Shown here piece by piece: positions 39,849 through 50,821 of a stretch of DNA of 64,000 bases. The stretch is from Nitrospirota bacterium (GTDB taxonomy: Bacteria > Nitrospirota > Thermodesulfovibrionia > Thermodesulfovibrionales > Magnetobacteriaceae): the NCBI GenBank assembly GCA_015233015.1, contig JADFYO010000009.1:1-64000 (forward strand). The letters are read 5' to 3'. Both the position numbers and the translations under genes were made by a program. The notes under the pieces were generated by a model, which ran no database searches, was not told where the DNA came from, and worked only from the letters and a program-made list of their open reading frames with translations. Within the stretch, counting starts at the first letter, position 1; every line of letters begins with the position of its first letter.

Positions 39849-41006
39849 ATGATTGAAAAGGCGCTATCAGGCAGCAAATTTTATTGGGCTTGGATGAGCT
39901 TCTTGCTGGTAGTAATATTAGTAGGGGTTTCCGCCTACGTCAGACAGTTCCACTATGGCTTAGGTATAACTGGTATGAGCAGGGACGTTTCATGGGGTTT
40001 TTATATATCCCAATTCACCTTTTTTGTAGGCGTGGCAGCGTCGGCGGTTATGGTCGTAATGCCATACTATCTGCATGACTTCAAGAGATTCGGAAGAATC
40101 ACGATATTAGGTGAATTTCTGGCGATCCCGGCAGTCGTAATGTGTATGCTTTTTATTTCTGTTGACATGGGGCAGCCAACACGAATCCTGAACGTTATCC
40201 TATACTCCACCCCTAACTCTATAATGTTCTGGGATATGGTGGCCCTAAGCGGCTATCTGATGATTAATGTCCTCGTTGGTTGGACAACATTGAGTGCTCA
40301 ACACAGGTTAATCCAACCGCCAAAGTGGGTCAAACCTCTGACATACTTATCTATACCATGGGCATTCAGCATACATACCGTTACGGCCTTTCTGTATTCC
40401 GGGTTACCGGCAAGGCACTTTTGGCTGTCGGCGATTATGGCGGCACGATTTCTCTCTTCCGCCTTTGCCAGCGGGCCGGCCTTTCTGATAATACTTTGTC
40501 TTGTAATTAAGAGGATAACAAAATTCAACCCGGGCGACAGGGCAATAAACAGTCTGGTAACGATTGTGACTTATGCCTTGATTGTAAACATATTCTTTGT
40601 AGGATTAGAGCTGTTTACTGCCCTCTATAGTCAGGTTCCCGGCCATATGCAGACATTTCAGTATCTCTATTTTGGTCTCGAGGGACATGGGAAGATGATA
40701 CATTTGATGTGGTTTTCGACTTTTTTAGCCCTAATGGCCGTTATACTGCTGATAGTACCTGCTACACGGGCAAACCAGATAACACTGCTCATCGCTTGTG
40801 CGTCAGTGCATGTATCGCTGTGGGTTGATAAGGGATTTGGCTTTGTTATAGGTGGTTTTGTGCCAAACCCGCTTGAAAAGGTTACCGAGTATTGGCCAAC
40901 GTTAAATGAGTTATTGGTAACTACGGGTATCTGGTCAATAGGTTTGTTGATCCTGACAGCCTTATATAAAATTGCTATATCGGTAAAGATTGAAATCGAG
41001 GCTTAG
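39849..41006 (+). CDS. dsrP: DsrP, NrfD-like membrane subunit
   Basis: RDVSWGFYISQFTFFVGVAASAVMVV, IPWAFSIHTVTAFLYSGLPARHFW. Confidence 0.92.
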   Translation: MIEKALSGSKFYWAWMSFLLVVILVGVSAYVRQFHYGLGITGMSRDVSWGFYISQFTFFVGVAASAVMVVMPYYLHDFKRFGRITILGEFLAIPAVVMCMLFISVDMGQPTRILNVILYSTPNSIMFWDMVALSGYLMINVLVGWTTLSAQHRLIQPPKWVKPLTYLSIPWAFSIHTVTAFLYSGLPARHFWLSAIMAARFLSSAFASGPAFLIILCLVIKRITKFNPGDRAINSLVTIVTYALIVNIFFVGLELFTALYSQVPGHMQTFQYLYFGLEGHGKMIHLMWFSTFLALMAVILLIVPATRANQITLLIACASVHVSLWVDKGFGFVIGGFVPNPLEKVTEYWPTLNELLVTTGIWSIGLLILTALYKIAISVKIEIEA

Positions 41007-41035
41007 ACAGAGCCTCGCTTTCAGCGCCTGATATT

Positions 41036-41112
41036 ACAAGTTGCAGTCGATGCGCGATGGTGCCTCCGGTGCCATCGCGCATATAGCTTCACAGGGCACG
41101 AAGCTGCAACTA
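41036..41112. terminator. Structured intergenic region between convergent dsrP and MCP genes
   Basis: ATGCGCGATGG-TGCCTCCGGTG-CCATCGCGCAT hairpin inside outer TTGCAG/CTGCAA pairing. Confidence 0.5.
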
Positions 41113-41146
41113 TATCATTGCGCGTTTTTTCGCCTTATATCAATAG

Positions 41147-42715
41147 TTATTCTCGCGCTAATGCCATCGGGTTACGCTTAGCCTTTGGCTGGATTCTAAC
41201 AGCGCCCTCAGCACCGGTCTTAAAGAACGCGATTGCACTTTGCAGCTGTTCGGACTGCGCCTGTAACTCCTCCGATGTGGAGGCCATCTCCTCGGCTGCC
41301 GAGGCGTTTTGCTGGATCACCTGGTCAAGCTGCTGAATGGCCTTGTTTATCTGCTCCGCCCCGGTGTTTTGCTCGTTACTGGCCGCGGTTATCTCTTGTA
41401 CCAGATCAGCCGTTTTTCTTATATCGGGTACTAATTTATTTAACATCGTACCGGCCTGCTCTGCTATATTTACGCTTGAGGACGAGAGTTCGCTTATCTC
41501 ACCCGCTGCCTTTTGACTTCTCTCTGCAAGTTTTCTCACTTCTGAGGCCACAACCGCAAATCCCTTGCCGTGCTCGCCAGCACGAGCCGCTTCTATTGCC
41601 GCATTCAGCGCTAACAGGTTCGTCTGCCTTGCGATTTCCTCTATGATTGAAATCTTGCTTGCTATTTCTTTCATCGCGCTGACGGCCTCTGAAACTGACT
41701 TGCCGCTTTCAAGGGCATCTTTTGCCGACGATGTTGCGATTGCCTCAGTCTGTCTGGAATTGTCAGTGGTTTGTCTGATATTCGACGTCATCTCCTCCAT
41801 TGAAGAGGAAGTCTCCTCGACAGAGGCCGCCTGTTGTGTAGCACCTTCCGATAACTGCTGAGCGCCCGACGAAAGCTGATTGCTTCCTGACGCTACGTTG
41901 TCTGCGGCTGAGCGCACACTGGCTACTATCTCCTTTAATTTCTCTACCATTGTCTTCATTGCCAGCAATATGCCGGTCTCTGACTTCCTGCCGCTGTCAA
42001 ATCTCATAGTTAAATCCCCGTCTGCAACACTTTGCGCTATGTCAGCTATATATTGCGGCTCTCCGCCTAACTGTTTTAGTAATGACATAGTTATCCACAT
42101 AGCAACCGCTATCGCCATGACTACGGCTATTATGGATAAAGATATGATTAAGGTGCGGCCTGCTTTATATGTCTCGTCGGCCAGCCTGACCTTTTTATCC
42201 ATGGATTCTTCCTGGTATTTTTTCAATTTTTCAACGGATTCGAGATAAACAAGCTGCAGAGGCCTTGTCTTTGCCAGGAGAAAGTCCTTTGCTTCGGCTT
42301 GTTTGCCCTCTGCTATAATTTTTATAAACTCTTCCTCGCTCGTAACATATGCTGCCTTCGAATCGTTTATGGCCTTCAATAATGCCTTACCCGATTCACT
42401 TTTAACCAATTGCGAAAGTTTGTCTAATTTGGCGTTAATACCTTTTCTTCTTTCCTGAATCGAGTCCAGTTCTTTCTGAATCAGTTCCTTCTTATCCAAT
42501 ATCAGCACATTACGCGTATGACGGGCTAATTGGAGAATATCTATGCTTATGTCGCCGCAATTAGCTACTTTTTGGAATTCCTCTTTTACTAAATTGGACA
42601 TACCCTCATTAAGATTCTCCAGCCTTGTTATGCCTACAACCGCTATAACCAAAAGCAGAACTACGACAACACCAAACGCCATTCCTAACCTTGTCCCAAT
42701 TTTCATACTTTGCAT
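41147..42715 (-). CDS. Methyl-accepting chemotaxis protein 1
   Basis: HAMP and hairpin [47 protein letters not shown]. Confidence 0.93.
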   Translation of the reverse strand: MQSMKIGTRLGMAFGVVVVLLLVIAVVGITRLENLNEGMSNLVKEEFQKVANCGDISIDILQLARHTRNVLILDKKELIQKELDSIQERRKGINAKLDKLSQLVKSESGKALLKAINDSKAAYVTSEEEFIKIIAEGKQAEAKDFLLAKTRPLQLVYLESVEKLKKYQEESMDKKVRLADETYKAGRTLIISLSIIAVVMAIAVAMWITMSLLKQLGGEPQYIADIAQSVADGDLTMRFDSGRKSETGILLAMKTMVEKLKEIVASVRSAADNVASGSNQLSSGAQQLSEGATQQAASVEETSSSMEEMTSNIRQTTDNSRQTEAIATSSAKDALESGKSVSEAVSAMKEIASKISIIEEIARQTNLLALNAAIEAARAGEHGKGFAVVASEVRKLAERSQKAAGEISELSSSSVNIAEQAGTMLNKLVPDIRKTADLVQEITAASNEQNTGAEQINKAIQQLDQVIQQNASAAEEMASTSEELQAQSEQLQSAIAFFKTGAEGAVRIQPKAKRNPMALARE

Positions 42716-42840
42716 GTTATTTCCTCCAATTCAAATTTTCACTGAGATATTCCCCTGAAAGAGTGGATACATATTTAAGCTACCTCAATTATTATTACAA
42801 AGTCAACGGGGCTTAGCAGCCCTGTTTTGGAATGACTTGG

Positions 42841-42975
42841 TTATAAAAAACCCTCGATTTGACAAGCCCTGCTTCCAGTCTGCTCTCAATGACCAGCCCA
42901 CTACCATGCGTGAAAACAGGTCTATAACAACTGCAAGGTAGAGCCACCCCTCTTTGATACCGAAATACGTTCATA
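42841..42975 (-). pseudogene. IS3-family OrfB (rve) fragment
   Basis: Reverse frame reads [32 protein letters not shown]. Confidence 0.8.
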
Positions 42976-42977
42976 AA

Positions 42978-43148
42978 TTGAACCATTCTGAGCCTATTGA
43001 ATCATCCTGAGCCTGTAACATCGCCGTTGAGTCTTTACCCCCTGAAAATTGAAGCATCCTGAGCCTGTCGAATCATCCTGAGCCAGCACACGCCGGAGAC
43101 TCGGTCACACTTCATGATGTCGAATCATCCTGAGCCTGTCGAAGGATG
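42978..43148. repeat. Cluster of REP-like AATCATCCTGAGCCTGTCGAA copies
   Basis: About five full or partial copies read directly. Confidence 0.75.
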
Positions 43149-43251
43149 CTCCTTTATTCCACTACTCCACATTTCCTTTTAAATCGGTAACCCTTCGGCA
43201 AGCTCAGGTTTGCTCTATGCCCAACTTATATTTGTCTATTATATCAGACGG

Positions 43252-44823
43252 TCATTCTTGCGCTAATGCCATCGGGTTACGCCTGGCCTTTGGCTGGATT
43301 ATAGCAGAGCCTTCCGCGCCTGTCTTAAAGTACGAGATTGCACTTTGCAGCTGTTCAGACTGCGCCTGTAACTCCTCCGATGTGGAGGCCATCTCCTCGG
43401 CTGCCGAGGCATTTTGCTGGATCACCTGGTCAAGCTGCTGAATTGCCTTGTTTATCTGCTCCGCCCCGGTGTTTTGCTCGTTGCTGGCTGCGGTTATCTC
43501 TTGTACCAGATCAGCCGTTTTCCTTATATCGGGTACTAATTTATTTAACATTGTGCCGGCCTGCTCGGCTATATTTACGCTTGAGGACGAGAGTCCGCTT
43601 ATCTCCCCCGCCGCCTTTTGACTTCTCTCTGCAAGTTTTCTCACTTCTGAGGCAACGACCGCAAATCCCTTGCCGTGTTCTCCTGCTCTTGCCGCTTCTA
43701 TTGCCGCATTCAGCGCTAACAGGTTCGTCTGCCTTGCGATTTCCTCTATGATTGAAATCTTGCTTGCTATTTCTTTCATCGCGCTGACGGCCTCTGAAAC
43801 TGCCTTGCCGCTGACAAGGGCGTCCTTTGCCGCGGTTGTCGAAATTGCCTCAGTCTGTCTGGAATTGTCTGTGGTTTGCCTGATATTCGACGTCATTTCT
43901 TCCATTGAAGACGATGTCTCCTCGATGGAGGCCGCCTGATGTGTAGCGCCTTCCGATAACTGTTGGGCGCCAGATGAAAGCTCGTTGCTGCCCGCCGCTA
44001 CCTGGTCGGCGGCTGTGCGCACGCTGGCGACTATCTCCTTTAATTTCTCTACCATAGACTTCATTGCCAGTAATATGCCGGTCTCCGACTTATGGCCGCT
44101 GTCAAACCTCATCGTCAAATCCCCGTCCGCCACACTCTGCGCGATACTTGCTATATATTGCGGCTCTCCGCCCAGCTGTTTTAGTAACGACATTGTTATC
44201 CACATGGCAATCGCTACAGCAAGGACTACGGCTATTACGGAGAAAGCAATAATTAATGTGCGCGCCTGTTTATATTCCTCTTCGGCTTTCTGGGCATATT
44301 TATCCATATGTTCTTCCTGGTGTTTTTTTAATTTTTCAATAGCTTCGAAATAGGCAGTCTGCAGCGACCGGAGCTTCGTTAAGAGAAAATCCCTTGCTTC
44401 GGCCTGTTTGCCATCTGCAGCAAGTTTCATAAATTCTTCCTGGCCTGGAGCATACAGCGCCCCTGCGTCGGTTATGGCCTTTAGCCCTGCCCTTCCGGAT
44501 TCACTTTTACACAATTTACTAAGTATGTCTATACTGGCGGCAATCTTCTTTTTTGAGTCCTGAATCCTGTCCAGTTCCTTACGTATCTGTTCCTTATTGT
44601 CCAATATCAGCGTATTACGCATAGCACGGGCTATCACGTTAATACTACCCATCAAATCATTGCAAGCCGCTACCTTTGGATAGCCGTCTTTTATTAAATC
44701 TGTTACACCTTTGTTAAGACTGCCAAGGCTACTCATGCCCACAACCGCTACCACTAATAATAAAACTACGACAATACCAAACGCCAGCGCTAACCTTGTC
44801 CCTGTTTTCATGTTTTTCAGCAT
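43252..44823 (-). CDS. Methyl-accepting chemotaxis protein 2
   Basis: Same signalling domain as MCP1, 4HB-like sensor domain. Confidence 0.93.
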   Translation of the reverse strand: MLKNMKTGTRLALAFGIVVVLLLVVAVVGMSSLGSLNKGVTDLIKDGYPKVAACNDLMGSINVIARAMRNTLILDNKEQIRKELDRIQDSKKKIAASIDILSKLCKSESGRAGLKAITDAGALYAPGQEEFMKLAADGKQAEARDFLLTKLRSLQTAYFEAIEKLKKHQEEHMDKYAQKAEEEYKQARTLIIAFSVIAVVLAVAIAMWITMSLLKQLGGEPQYIASIAQSVADGDLTMRFDSGHKSETGILLAMKSMVEKLKEIVASVRTAADQVAAGSNELSSGAQQLSEGATHQAASIEETSSSMEEMTSNIRQTTDNSRQTEAISTTAAKDALVSGKAVSEAVSAMKEIASKISIIEEIARQTNLLALNAAIEAARAGEHGKGFAVVASEVRKLAERSQKAAGEISGLSSSSVNIAEQAGTMLNKLVPDIRKTADLVQEITAASNEQNTGAEQINKAIQQLDQVIQQNASAAEEMASTSEELQAQSEQLQSAISYFKTGAEGSAIIQPKARRNPMALAQE

Positions 44824-44918
44824 ATTATCTCCTAATCAAATATAACTTTGAAGTATAAAAATACTCCCTGGTCTTATTCTATGCCCAACTTGTATTTGTC
44901 TGTTAAACCTTACTATCA

Positions 44919-46616
44919 TCATTCTATGTGCTCTAATGACATGGGTTTACGTCTGGCCTTTGGCTGAATTCCTGCGGAGCCTTCCGCACCGGTCTTAAAG
45001 AACGAGATTGAGCCTTGCAGCTGTTCGGACTGCGACGATAACTCCTCTGATGTAGAGGCCATCTGCTCGGCGGCTGAGGCGTTTTGCTGGATTACCTGGT
45101 CAAGCTGCTGAATGGCCTTGTTTATCTGCTCCGCCCCGGTGTTTTGCTCGTTACTGGCCGCGGTTATCTCTTGTACCAGATCGGCGGTCTTTCTTATATC
45201 CGGCACTAATTTATTCAACATTGTGCCAGCCTTCTCGGCTATACTCACGCTTGAGGCGGATAGTTCGCCTATCTCACCCGCCGCTTTTTGGCTGCGTTCT
45301 GCAAGTTTTCTCACTTCTGAGGCCACAACGGCAAATCCCTTGCCGTGTTCTCCGGCACGAGCCGCTTCTATTGCCGCGTTCAGCGCTAACAGGTTGGTCT
45401 GCCTGGCTATTTCCTCTATGATAGAAATCCTGCTTGCTATCTCTTTCATCGCGATGACGGCCTCTGAAACTGATTTACCACTTTCAAGGGCATCTTTTGC
45501 CGCCGAGGTTGCGATTGCCTCAGTCTGCCTGGAATTGTCTGTGGTTTGTCTGATATTCGATGTCATCTCCTCCACTGAAGACGATGTCTCCTCTATCGAG
45601 GCCGCCTGTTGTATCGCACCTTCCGATAACTGCCGGGCGCCCGACGAAAGCTCGTTGCTTCCTGCCGCTACGTTGTCGGCGGCTGAGCGCACACTGGCCA
45701 CTACCTCCTTCAATTTCCCGACCATATTGTTCATACTGCAGGCAAGCATCCCTATATCGTCTTGCGTCTTTGCCTCTACTCCGACCGTAAGGTCTCCATC
45801 AGACACCTTGCCTATCAGCTCTCTTATCTCTTTCACAGGATTCATAGCAAGGCGTTTTATCAGTAAATATATTATTGTCAAAACAATCGCAGTTATTATA
45901 GTACCAAAAAGGATAGTCTTCTTCAACGAAGACGATACGACTTCCTGCATCGGTTTCAAATCGGCAATGATCTCAAACCCGCCATGCTGTTCGCCAACTT
46001 TCCATCCTTCCATTTTAATCCCTATCGGGTCATATCCTTTTCCTGCCGGATAGTCGCTCTCCACACCATGGCACAGCATACATTCAGCACCTAAGACGAC
46101 AGCCCTCATATATCTGAGCACATTGGCCTCTTTGTCTATCATCCATGTGTCTGTTTGTTTTTCTGAGTCCATTTTCTGAAGCATGGTTTTTTCTACCGGC
46201 GTTGCCTCATTATTTTTATTTCTGGCCTGAACTTTGACTACTCTGAAGTTATAACCGGCCTCTGTGGACTTCGCCGCCGCAATCTTCCAACCCGCAACCA
46301 CAGGGATTGTATTGTAATAATCCGCTGTCCTCACCCTTTCTATTATTGCTTCAGGGGTAGTCACACCAGCAAGTTTTTCCTTCAAGTCAGCCATCAGGCG
46401 TGGTTCGTCGAAGGATTTATTTACCCTCAGGGCAGCAACATAGTTTCTCGCGCTTTCTGCCTCGATGGTTATCGCTTTGGCCTTCATAACTAAGGCATTT
46501 TGAGCGTCTTTTTCTATAATGTCCTTAATAAAAACAAAATTAACCGCATAACTGACAATAAAGCTTATTGCTACTGCAATTAATACCTTTGTACCGAAAT
46601 TTATTTTACTCATCAT
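44919..46616 (-). CDS. MCP 3 with DUF3365 (heme-type) periplasmic sensor
   Basis: [41 protein letters not shown] sensor + HAMP + MCP signalling domain. Confidence 0.9.
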   Translation of the reverse strand: MMSKINFGTKVLIAVAISFIVSYAVNFVFIKDIIEKDAQNALVMKAKAITIEAESARNYVAALRVNKSFDEPRLMADLKEKLAGVTTPEAIIERVRTADYYNTIPVVAGWKIAAAKSTEAGYNFRVVKVQARNKNNEATPVEKTMLQKMDSEKQTDTWMIDKEANVLRYMRAVVLGAECMLCHGVESDYPAGKGYDPIGIKMEGWKVGEQHGGFEIIADLKPMQEVVSSSLKKTILFGTIITAIVLTIIYLLIKRLAMNPVKEIRELIGKVSDGDLTVGVEAKTQDDIGMLACSMNNMVGKLKEVVASVRSAADNVAAGSNELSSGARQLSEGAIQQAASIEETSSSVEEMTSNIRQTTDNSRQTEAIATSAAKDALESGKSVSEAVIAMKEIASRISIIEEIARQTNLLALNAAIEAARAGEHGKGFAVVASEVRKLAERSQKAAGEIGELSASSVSIAEKAGTMLNKLVPDIRKTADLVQEITAASNEQNTGAEQINKAIQQLDQVIQQNASAAEQMASTSEELSSQSEQLQGSISFFKTGAEGSAGIQPKARRKPMSLEHIE

Positions 46617-46646
46617 TGCCAGCCTCCTTGTTCATTTAGATGCTTG

Positions 46647-48341
46647 TTAATATCTTTCAAAGTCGCTGTCGTCAGCATGGTCACCCCTGTCTTCTAAATT
46701 AAGGACTTTGCCTTTGACCGGCGCGACAACGCGGGCGGGCGTGGCTGCCTTTCCATGAGCAGTGTCTGTGTGTGCTAATGCAATGGGTTTACGCATGGCC
46801 TTTGGCTGAATCCTAGCAGCGCCTTGCGCACCGGTCTTAAAGAACGCGATTGAGCCTTGCAGCTGTTCGGACTGCGACGACAACTCCTCCGATGTGGAAG
46901 CCATCTGCTCGGCGGCTGAGGCGTTTTGCTGGATTACCTGGTCAAGCTGCTGAATGGCCTTGTTTATCTGCTCCGCCCCGGTGTTTTGCTCGTTGCTGGC
47001 CGCGGTTATCTCTTGTACTAAGTCCGCAGTCTTTCTTATATCTGGTACTAATTTATTTAACATTGTGCCGGCCTTCTCGGCAATACTCACGCTTGATGCT
47101 GAGAGTTCGCCTATCTCACCTGCCGCTTTTTGACTGCGCTCTGCAAGTTTTCTCACTTCTGAGGCCACAACCGCAAATCCCTTGCCATGTTCTCCGGCTC
47201 TTGCCGCTTCTATTGCCGCGTTTAGCGCTAACAGGTTCGTCTGTCTTGCGATTTCCTCTATGATAGAAATCTTGCTTGCTATTTCTTTCATCGCAACGAC
47301 GGCCTCTGAAACTGATTTACCGCTTTCAAGGGCATCTTTTGCCGCCGAGGTTGCGATTGCCTCAGTCTGCCTGGAATTGTCTGTGGTTTGTCTGATATTG
47401 GAGGTCATCTCTTCCATTGAGGACGATGTCTCCTCGATGGAGGCCGCCTGTTCTGTAGCGCCTTCCGATAACTGCCGGGAGCCCGACGAAAGTTCGTTGC
47501 TGCCCGCCGCTACATTGTCGGCGGCTGTGCGCACACTGGCCACTATCTCCTTTAATTTCTCTACCATAGACTTCATTGCCAGCAATATGCCGGTCTCTGA
47601 CTTCCTGCCGGTCTCAAACCTCATCGTCAAATCCCCTTCTGCCACACTCTGCACGATACCTGCTATATAATGAGGTTCTCCGCCTAACTCTTTTAGAAGA
47701 GTGGTTCTTATCCATAAAGATATAATAGTAACCAAAAGCATAATGGCAACCCCAAAGCTGATTATCCTGACTTTGGCTTTATGCACGGCAGGGGCAGAGG
47801 CAGCGGTTACTTTATCGCTTTGCTTTTGTTGAATATCAATAAGTTTACTCAGGAGTTTAACGCTTCCCGCCCCTGAGATAAGGATTGTTTTAGAGCGAAA
47901 TTCGGCAGCTTCCTGTGTTTTTCCTGCCTCCATTAAAGTAAACCACTTAGGGCGCGCCTCCTTGTATTGGGCGAAGGTATCCGTCATCTCCTTTAGTGCG
48001 GCCTTCGCTTCGTCATTTAGCAGCGTAGCTGAATAGAGTTCCAGCCCTTCTTCTACGGCTTTAATCCACTTTGAGCTTTCATCGATTATTTTCCCCCGTG
48101 AGGCAGGGTCAGGGACGGCGAGGTATTGAGAGATGCCGAAACGAAGCTGCCACATGGCATTCTGAGCGTCGGCAAGCGCCCGTCCGGCAATAACTCCGTC
48201 TGTGCTTATCTCATCGATTGACAAGGATAACCCTTCAATACCCATGTACCCTAAAACACATATGACAGCAGTCAAAACTACCGTTACACCTGCCAACAAT
48301 GACATCTTTGCAGAAACGCCCATTTTCCCTATCATTTTCAT
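46647..48341 (-). CDS. Methyl-accepting chemotaxis protein 4
   Basis: 4HB-like sensor, HAMP, near-identical signalling domain, distinct C-terminal tail. Confidence 0.92.
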   Translation of the reverse strand: MKMIGKMGVSAKMSLLAGVTVVLTAVICVLGYMGIEGLSLSIDEISTDGVIAGRALADAQNAMWQLRFGISQYLAVPDPASRGKIIDESSKWIKAVEEGLELYSATLLNDEAKAALKEMTDTFAQYKEARPKWFTLMEAGKTQEAAEFRSKTILISGAGSVKLLSKLIDIQQKQSDKVTAASAPAVHKAKVRIISFGVAIMLLVTIISLWIRTTLLKELGGEPHYIAGIVQSVAEGDLTMRFETGRKSETGILLAMKSMVEKLKEIVASVRTAADNVAAGSNELSSGSRQLSEGATEQAASIEETSSSMEEMTSNIRQTTDNSRQTEAIATSAAKDALESGKSVSEAVVAMKEIASKISIIEEIARQTNLLALNAAIEAARAGEHGKGFAVVASEVRKLAERSQKAAGEIGELSASSVSIAEKAGTMLNKLVPDIRKTADLVQEITAASNEQNTGAEQINKAIQQLDQVIQQNASAAEQMASTSEELSSQSEQLQGSIAFFKTGAQGAARIQPKAMRKPIALAHTDTAHGKAATPARVVAPVKGKVLNLEDRGDHADDSDFERY

Positions 48342-48425
48342 TCCTCCCAGAATCGTTATGATACAGGAATTATACCATTTATCGCCGACACTTACAACAC
48401 TCATGTAACATCAGTTATCGACAAT

Positions 48426-49727
48426 CTAAACGCACAGTTTTTTTGCTATGATTGACGCGTTTTGACCGCCGAATCCGAAGGAGTTTGAAATGGCCGCTCG
48501 CACTGTCTTTGAGCGTTTGATAAGCGGTACATAGTCGAGGCCGCATTTCGGGTCGGGATGCGTCAGGTTTATCGTGGGGTGTATCTGGTCGGTTGCAACG
48601 CTCAGAACGGTAAAGATAAACTCCGGTCCGCCTGAGGCCGCCAATAAGTGGCCTATCATGGATTTGCTTGAGCTGACGGCAATGTCTTTGGCGCGATCTT
48701 TAAAGAGCCTCATAACTGCCGCGGTCTCTGCCTCGTCGTTTAGCCTTGTGCTCGTGCCGTGGGCATTAATATAGTCTATGGCGTCAGTCCCCATTGCGGC
48801 GTCTTTGAGGGCGGCGCGCATGGAGGCCTCTGCCCCGGAGCCGTCGGGAATGGGGGCGGTCACCTGATATGCATCCATAGAGGAGCCATAACCTGCCGCC
48901 TCGGCGTATATATGAGAGCCTCTTTTTATGGCATGGTCATACTCTTCGAGGATAACTATTCCCGCTCCTTCACCCATTATCAGGCCGGAGCGCTTTCTGT
49001 CAAACGGGCGGCACAACTGCGTAACGTTTTCAGAGCCAGTACATGCCGCCTGCAAGAGGACGAAAAAGACAAGCCCGACAGGGTTTATCATCGAATCCGC
49101 CCCTCCAGCGGCTACTACATCTGCCTCACCGGCTCTAATAATCCTGAAGGCGGTGCCAATGGCCTGAGTGGCAGAGGCACAGGCCGTAGTAATTGTTGCA
49201 TTCGGGCCGAAAAGGGAAAATCTCCGTGCTATCACCGCCGCGGCTCGGTTAGAGTTATTTCTTATAATGGAATCACCGCAAACACGATTGACTTCCTTTG
49301 AAAACCCCGGCAGGTCAAACTCGCCGCCATTTGTCCAGCGCGCTATATCCTCGAGCCGGTTAATACCCAACCCCGCGGCAAGGACTGCCCCGTAACGCTC
49401 ACGCTGACCGGCGGGATTAATCAGTCCGGCATCAACCAATGCCTTTTGGGCAGCCCAGAGGGTAAACATCGTACGCCTTTCAAGCATCGAGGCAGGCTCT
49501 TCAGGGAATTCATCGATAATGCGGCCCCAGTCCCTGTCGTTAACAGCGGCAACGGCCTGTACGGGGCAGCTTAAGGCGCCGGGAAGCGCCATTCTGCTGG
49601 CAAGGCGCGCAACGCCTGAGACGCCAGCAAGGGCATTCTCCCAGTTCCCGGTGACTTCCAGCCCCAGCGCAGTAACCATGCCAAGACCGGTTACTACGAC
49701 CCGTCTATCGGCTGTCGAACTCACCAC
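48426..49727 (-). CDS. Beta-ketoacyl-ACP synthase (FabF-like, catalytically intact)
   Basis: TTACASAT (Cys), NAHGTST and KSMIGHLLAASG (His). Confidence 0.9.
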   Translation of the reverse strand: MVSSTADRRVVVTGLGMVTALGLEVTGNWENALAGVSGVARLASRMALPGALSCPVQAVAAVNDRDWGRIIDEFPEEPASMLERRTMFTLWAAQKALVDAGLINPAGQRERYGAVLAAGLGINRLEDIARWTNGGEFDLPGFSKEVNRVCGDSIIRNNSNRAAAVIARRFSLFGPNATITTACASATQAIGTAFRIIRAGEADVVAAGGADSMINPVGLVFFVLLQAACTGSENVTQLCRPFDRKRSGLIMGEGAGIVILEEYDHAIKRGSHIYAEAAGYGSSMDAYQVTAPIPDGSGAEASMRAALKDAAMGTDAIDYINAHGTSTRLNDEAETAAVMRLFKDRAKDIAVSSSKSMIGHLLAASGGPEFIFTVLSVATDQIHPTINLTHPDPKCGLDYVPLIKRSKTVRAAISNSFGFGGQNASIIAKKLCV

Positions 49728-50163
49728 TTTTTATGCCGCTGTAGTAGCAAAACCGCCGACGTAGTTCTTCAGGGTCTATCTTATCGAAATGGCTGTAAAT
49801 TATCCTGCCTGCGGACGCAACCTTCTCTCCGTCTATAAACATCGCGGCAGCACCGAGGGTGTCACGCTTCGAGGTAGAGGTGATCTCTCCATAGATTTCA
49901 GCTTTAAAGCCGGGCCTCAGGCGCGATGGGATTTTTGCCCCTTCTACCAGTGTCAATACCGGTGAGAGAGTAAAGTCGTGGGAGTATATAACGAGCCAGC
50001 CCAGGAGCTGAGCCATTGCCTCGATGAAGATAACGCCCGGCGCAAGGGCCTCTTTTTCGAAATGCCCGCGCAGGAATTCCTCAGAAAGGGAAAAGGTCTT
50101 AATGCCGGTTATTGCCTTGCCTTTTTCTATTCTGGTTACGCTGTCGTAGAATAAAAATCTCAT
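49705..50163 (-). CDS. FabZ/FabA-type 3-hydroxyacyl-ACP dehydratase-like protein
   Basis: GHFEKEALAPGVIFIEAMAQLLGWL hotdog motif. Confidence 0.8.
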   Translation of the reverse strand: MRFLFYDSVTRIEKGKAITGIKTFSLSEEFLRGHFEKEALAPGVIFIEAMAQLLGWLVIYSHDFTLSPVLTLVEGAKIPSRLRPGFKAEIYGEITSTSKRDTLGAAAMFIDGEKVASAGRIIYSHFDKIDPEELRRRFCYYSGIKSGEFDSR

Positions 50164-50205
50164 TTATTAAACCGCCTGTGTTAAACCGCCCGTCTTATTA
50201 ATTGG

Positions 50206-50293
50206 CTCATTCCACTCGTTCGACAATGAGCGACGCTGCCTGACCCTCATAACTGTGACAGTTAATCATAACCATGTCGATCTGCTTTTGTAA
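50206..50293 (-). pseudogene. Remnant of ketosynthase 3' end
   Basis: ~90% identical to 50821-50908; reverse strand reads LQKQIDMVMINCHSYEGQAASLIVERVE-stop. Confidence 0.85.
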
Positions 50294-50315
50294 ATGAATT
50301 TATTTTTAACTTGAT

Positions 50316-50335
50316 AATACACCGTATATAGTGTA
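50316..50335. promoter_or_regulatory. Candidate HicB operator ATACAC-N8-GTGTAT
   Basis: Perfect 6-bp inverted arms 27 bp upstream of hicB start. Confidence 0.45.
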
Positions 50336-50361
50336 TAACATCAGCGGGAAGGAGGATTAAA

Positions 50362-50796
50362 ATGAACAGGCTGAGCTATCCTGCAATTATAGAATATATT
50401 GCAGAAGATGAGAATTTTACAGTAGAGTTCCCGGATTTGGTGGGCTGTATAACATATGGCGATACTTTAGAGGCAGCAAAGAACTACGCAAAAGAAGTGT
50501 TATCAGCCTTTTTGGCATCCATGTTCGATAATGGATTTAAGATTCCAGAGCCATCGGATATTAAAGGGGAAAATGTATATCTGATTGAGCCGGAACCATA
50601 TGCTTCAGTCCCAATACTTCTCAGGAAATTAAGGCATGAATTCGGTTATAGTCAGATAGATGTATCAAAAAGACTGGGGATTGCTTATCAGGTTTATCAA
50701 AAATTAGAAAATCCAAATAAATGCAATCCGACAGTTAAAACGCTGGAGAAAATTGCCGGCATTTACAACAAGCGTTTACATTTAGAAATTGCATGA
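50362..50796 (+). CDS. HicB-family antitoxin with C-terminal HTH (no adjacent HicA)
   Basis: YPAIIEYIAEDENFTVEFPDLVGCITYGDTLEAAKNYAKEVL + XRE-like HTH; GGAGG SD. Confidence 0.85.
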   Translation: MNRLSYPAIIEYIAEDENFTVEFPDLVGCITYGDTLEAAKNYAKEVLSAFLASMFDNGFKIPEPSDIKGENVYLIEPEPYASVPILLRKLRHEFGYSQIDVSKRLGIAYQVYQKLENPNKCNPTVKTLEKIAGIYNKRLHLEIA

Positions 50797-50821
50797 TATG
50801 TAATAAGTCCTGCAAATCAGC

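Noticed and set aside
35956-41006. Complete dissimilatory sulfite reductase locus
   Set aside because: dsrAB/dsrC are not in the window, so only the DsrMKJOP membrane complex is claimed.
45112-46053. 313-aa ORF antisense to MCP3, and similar antisense ORFs in the other MCPs
   Set aside because: Recurs in each MCP because the coding strand is repeated; a codon-structure artefact.
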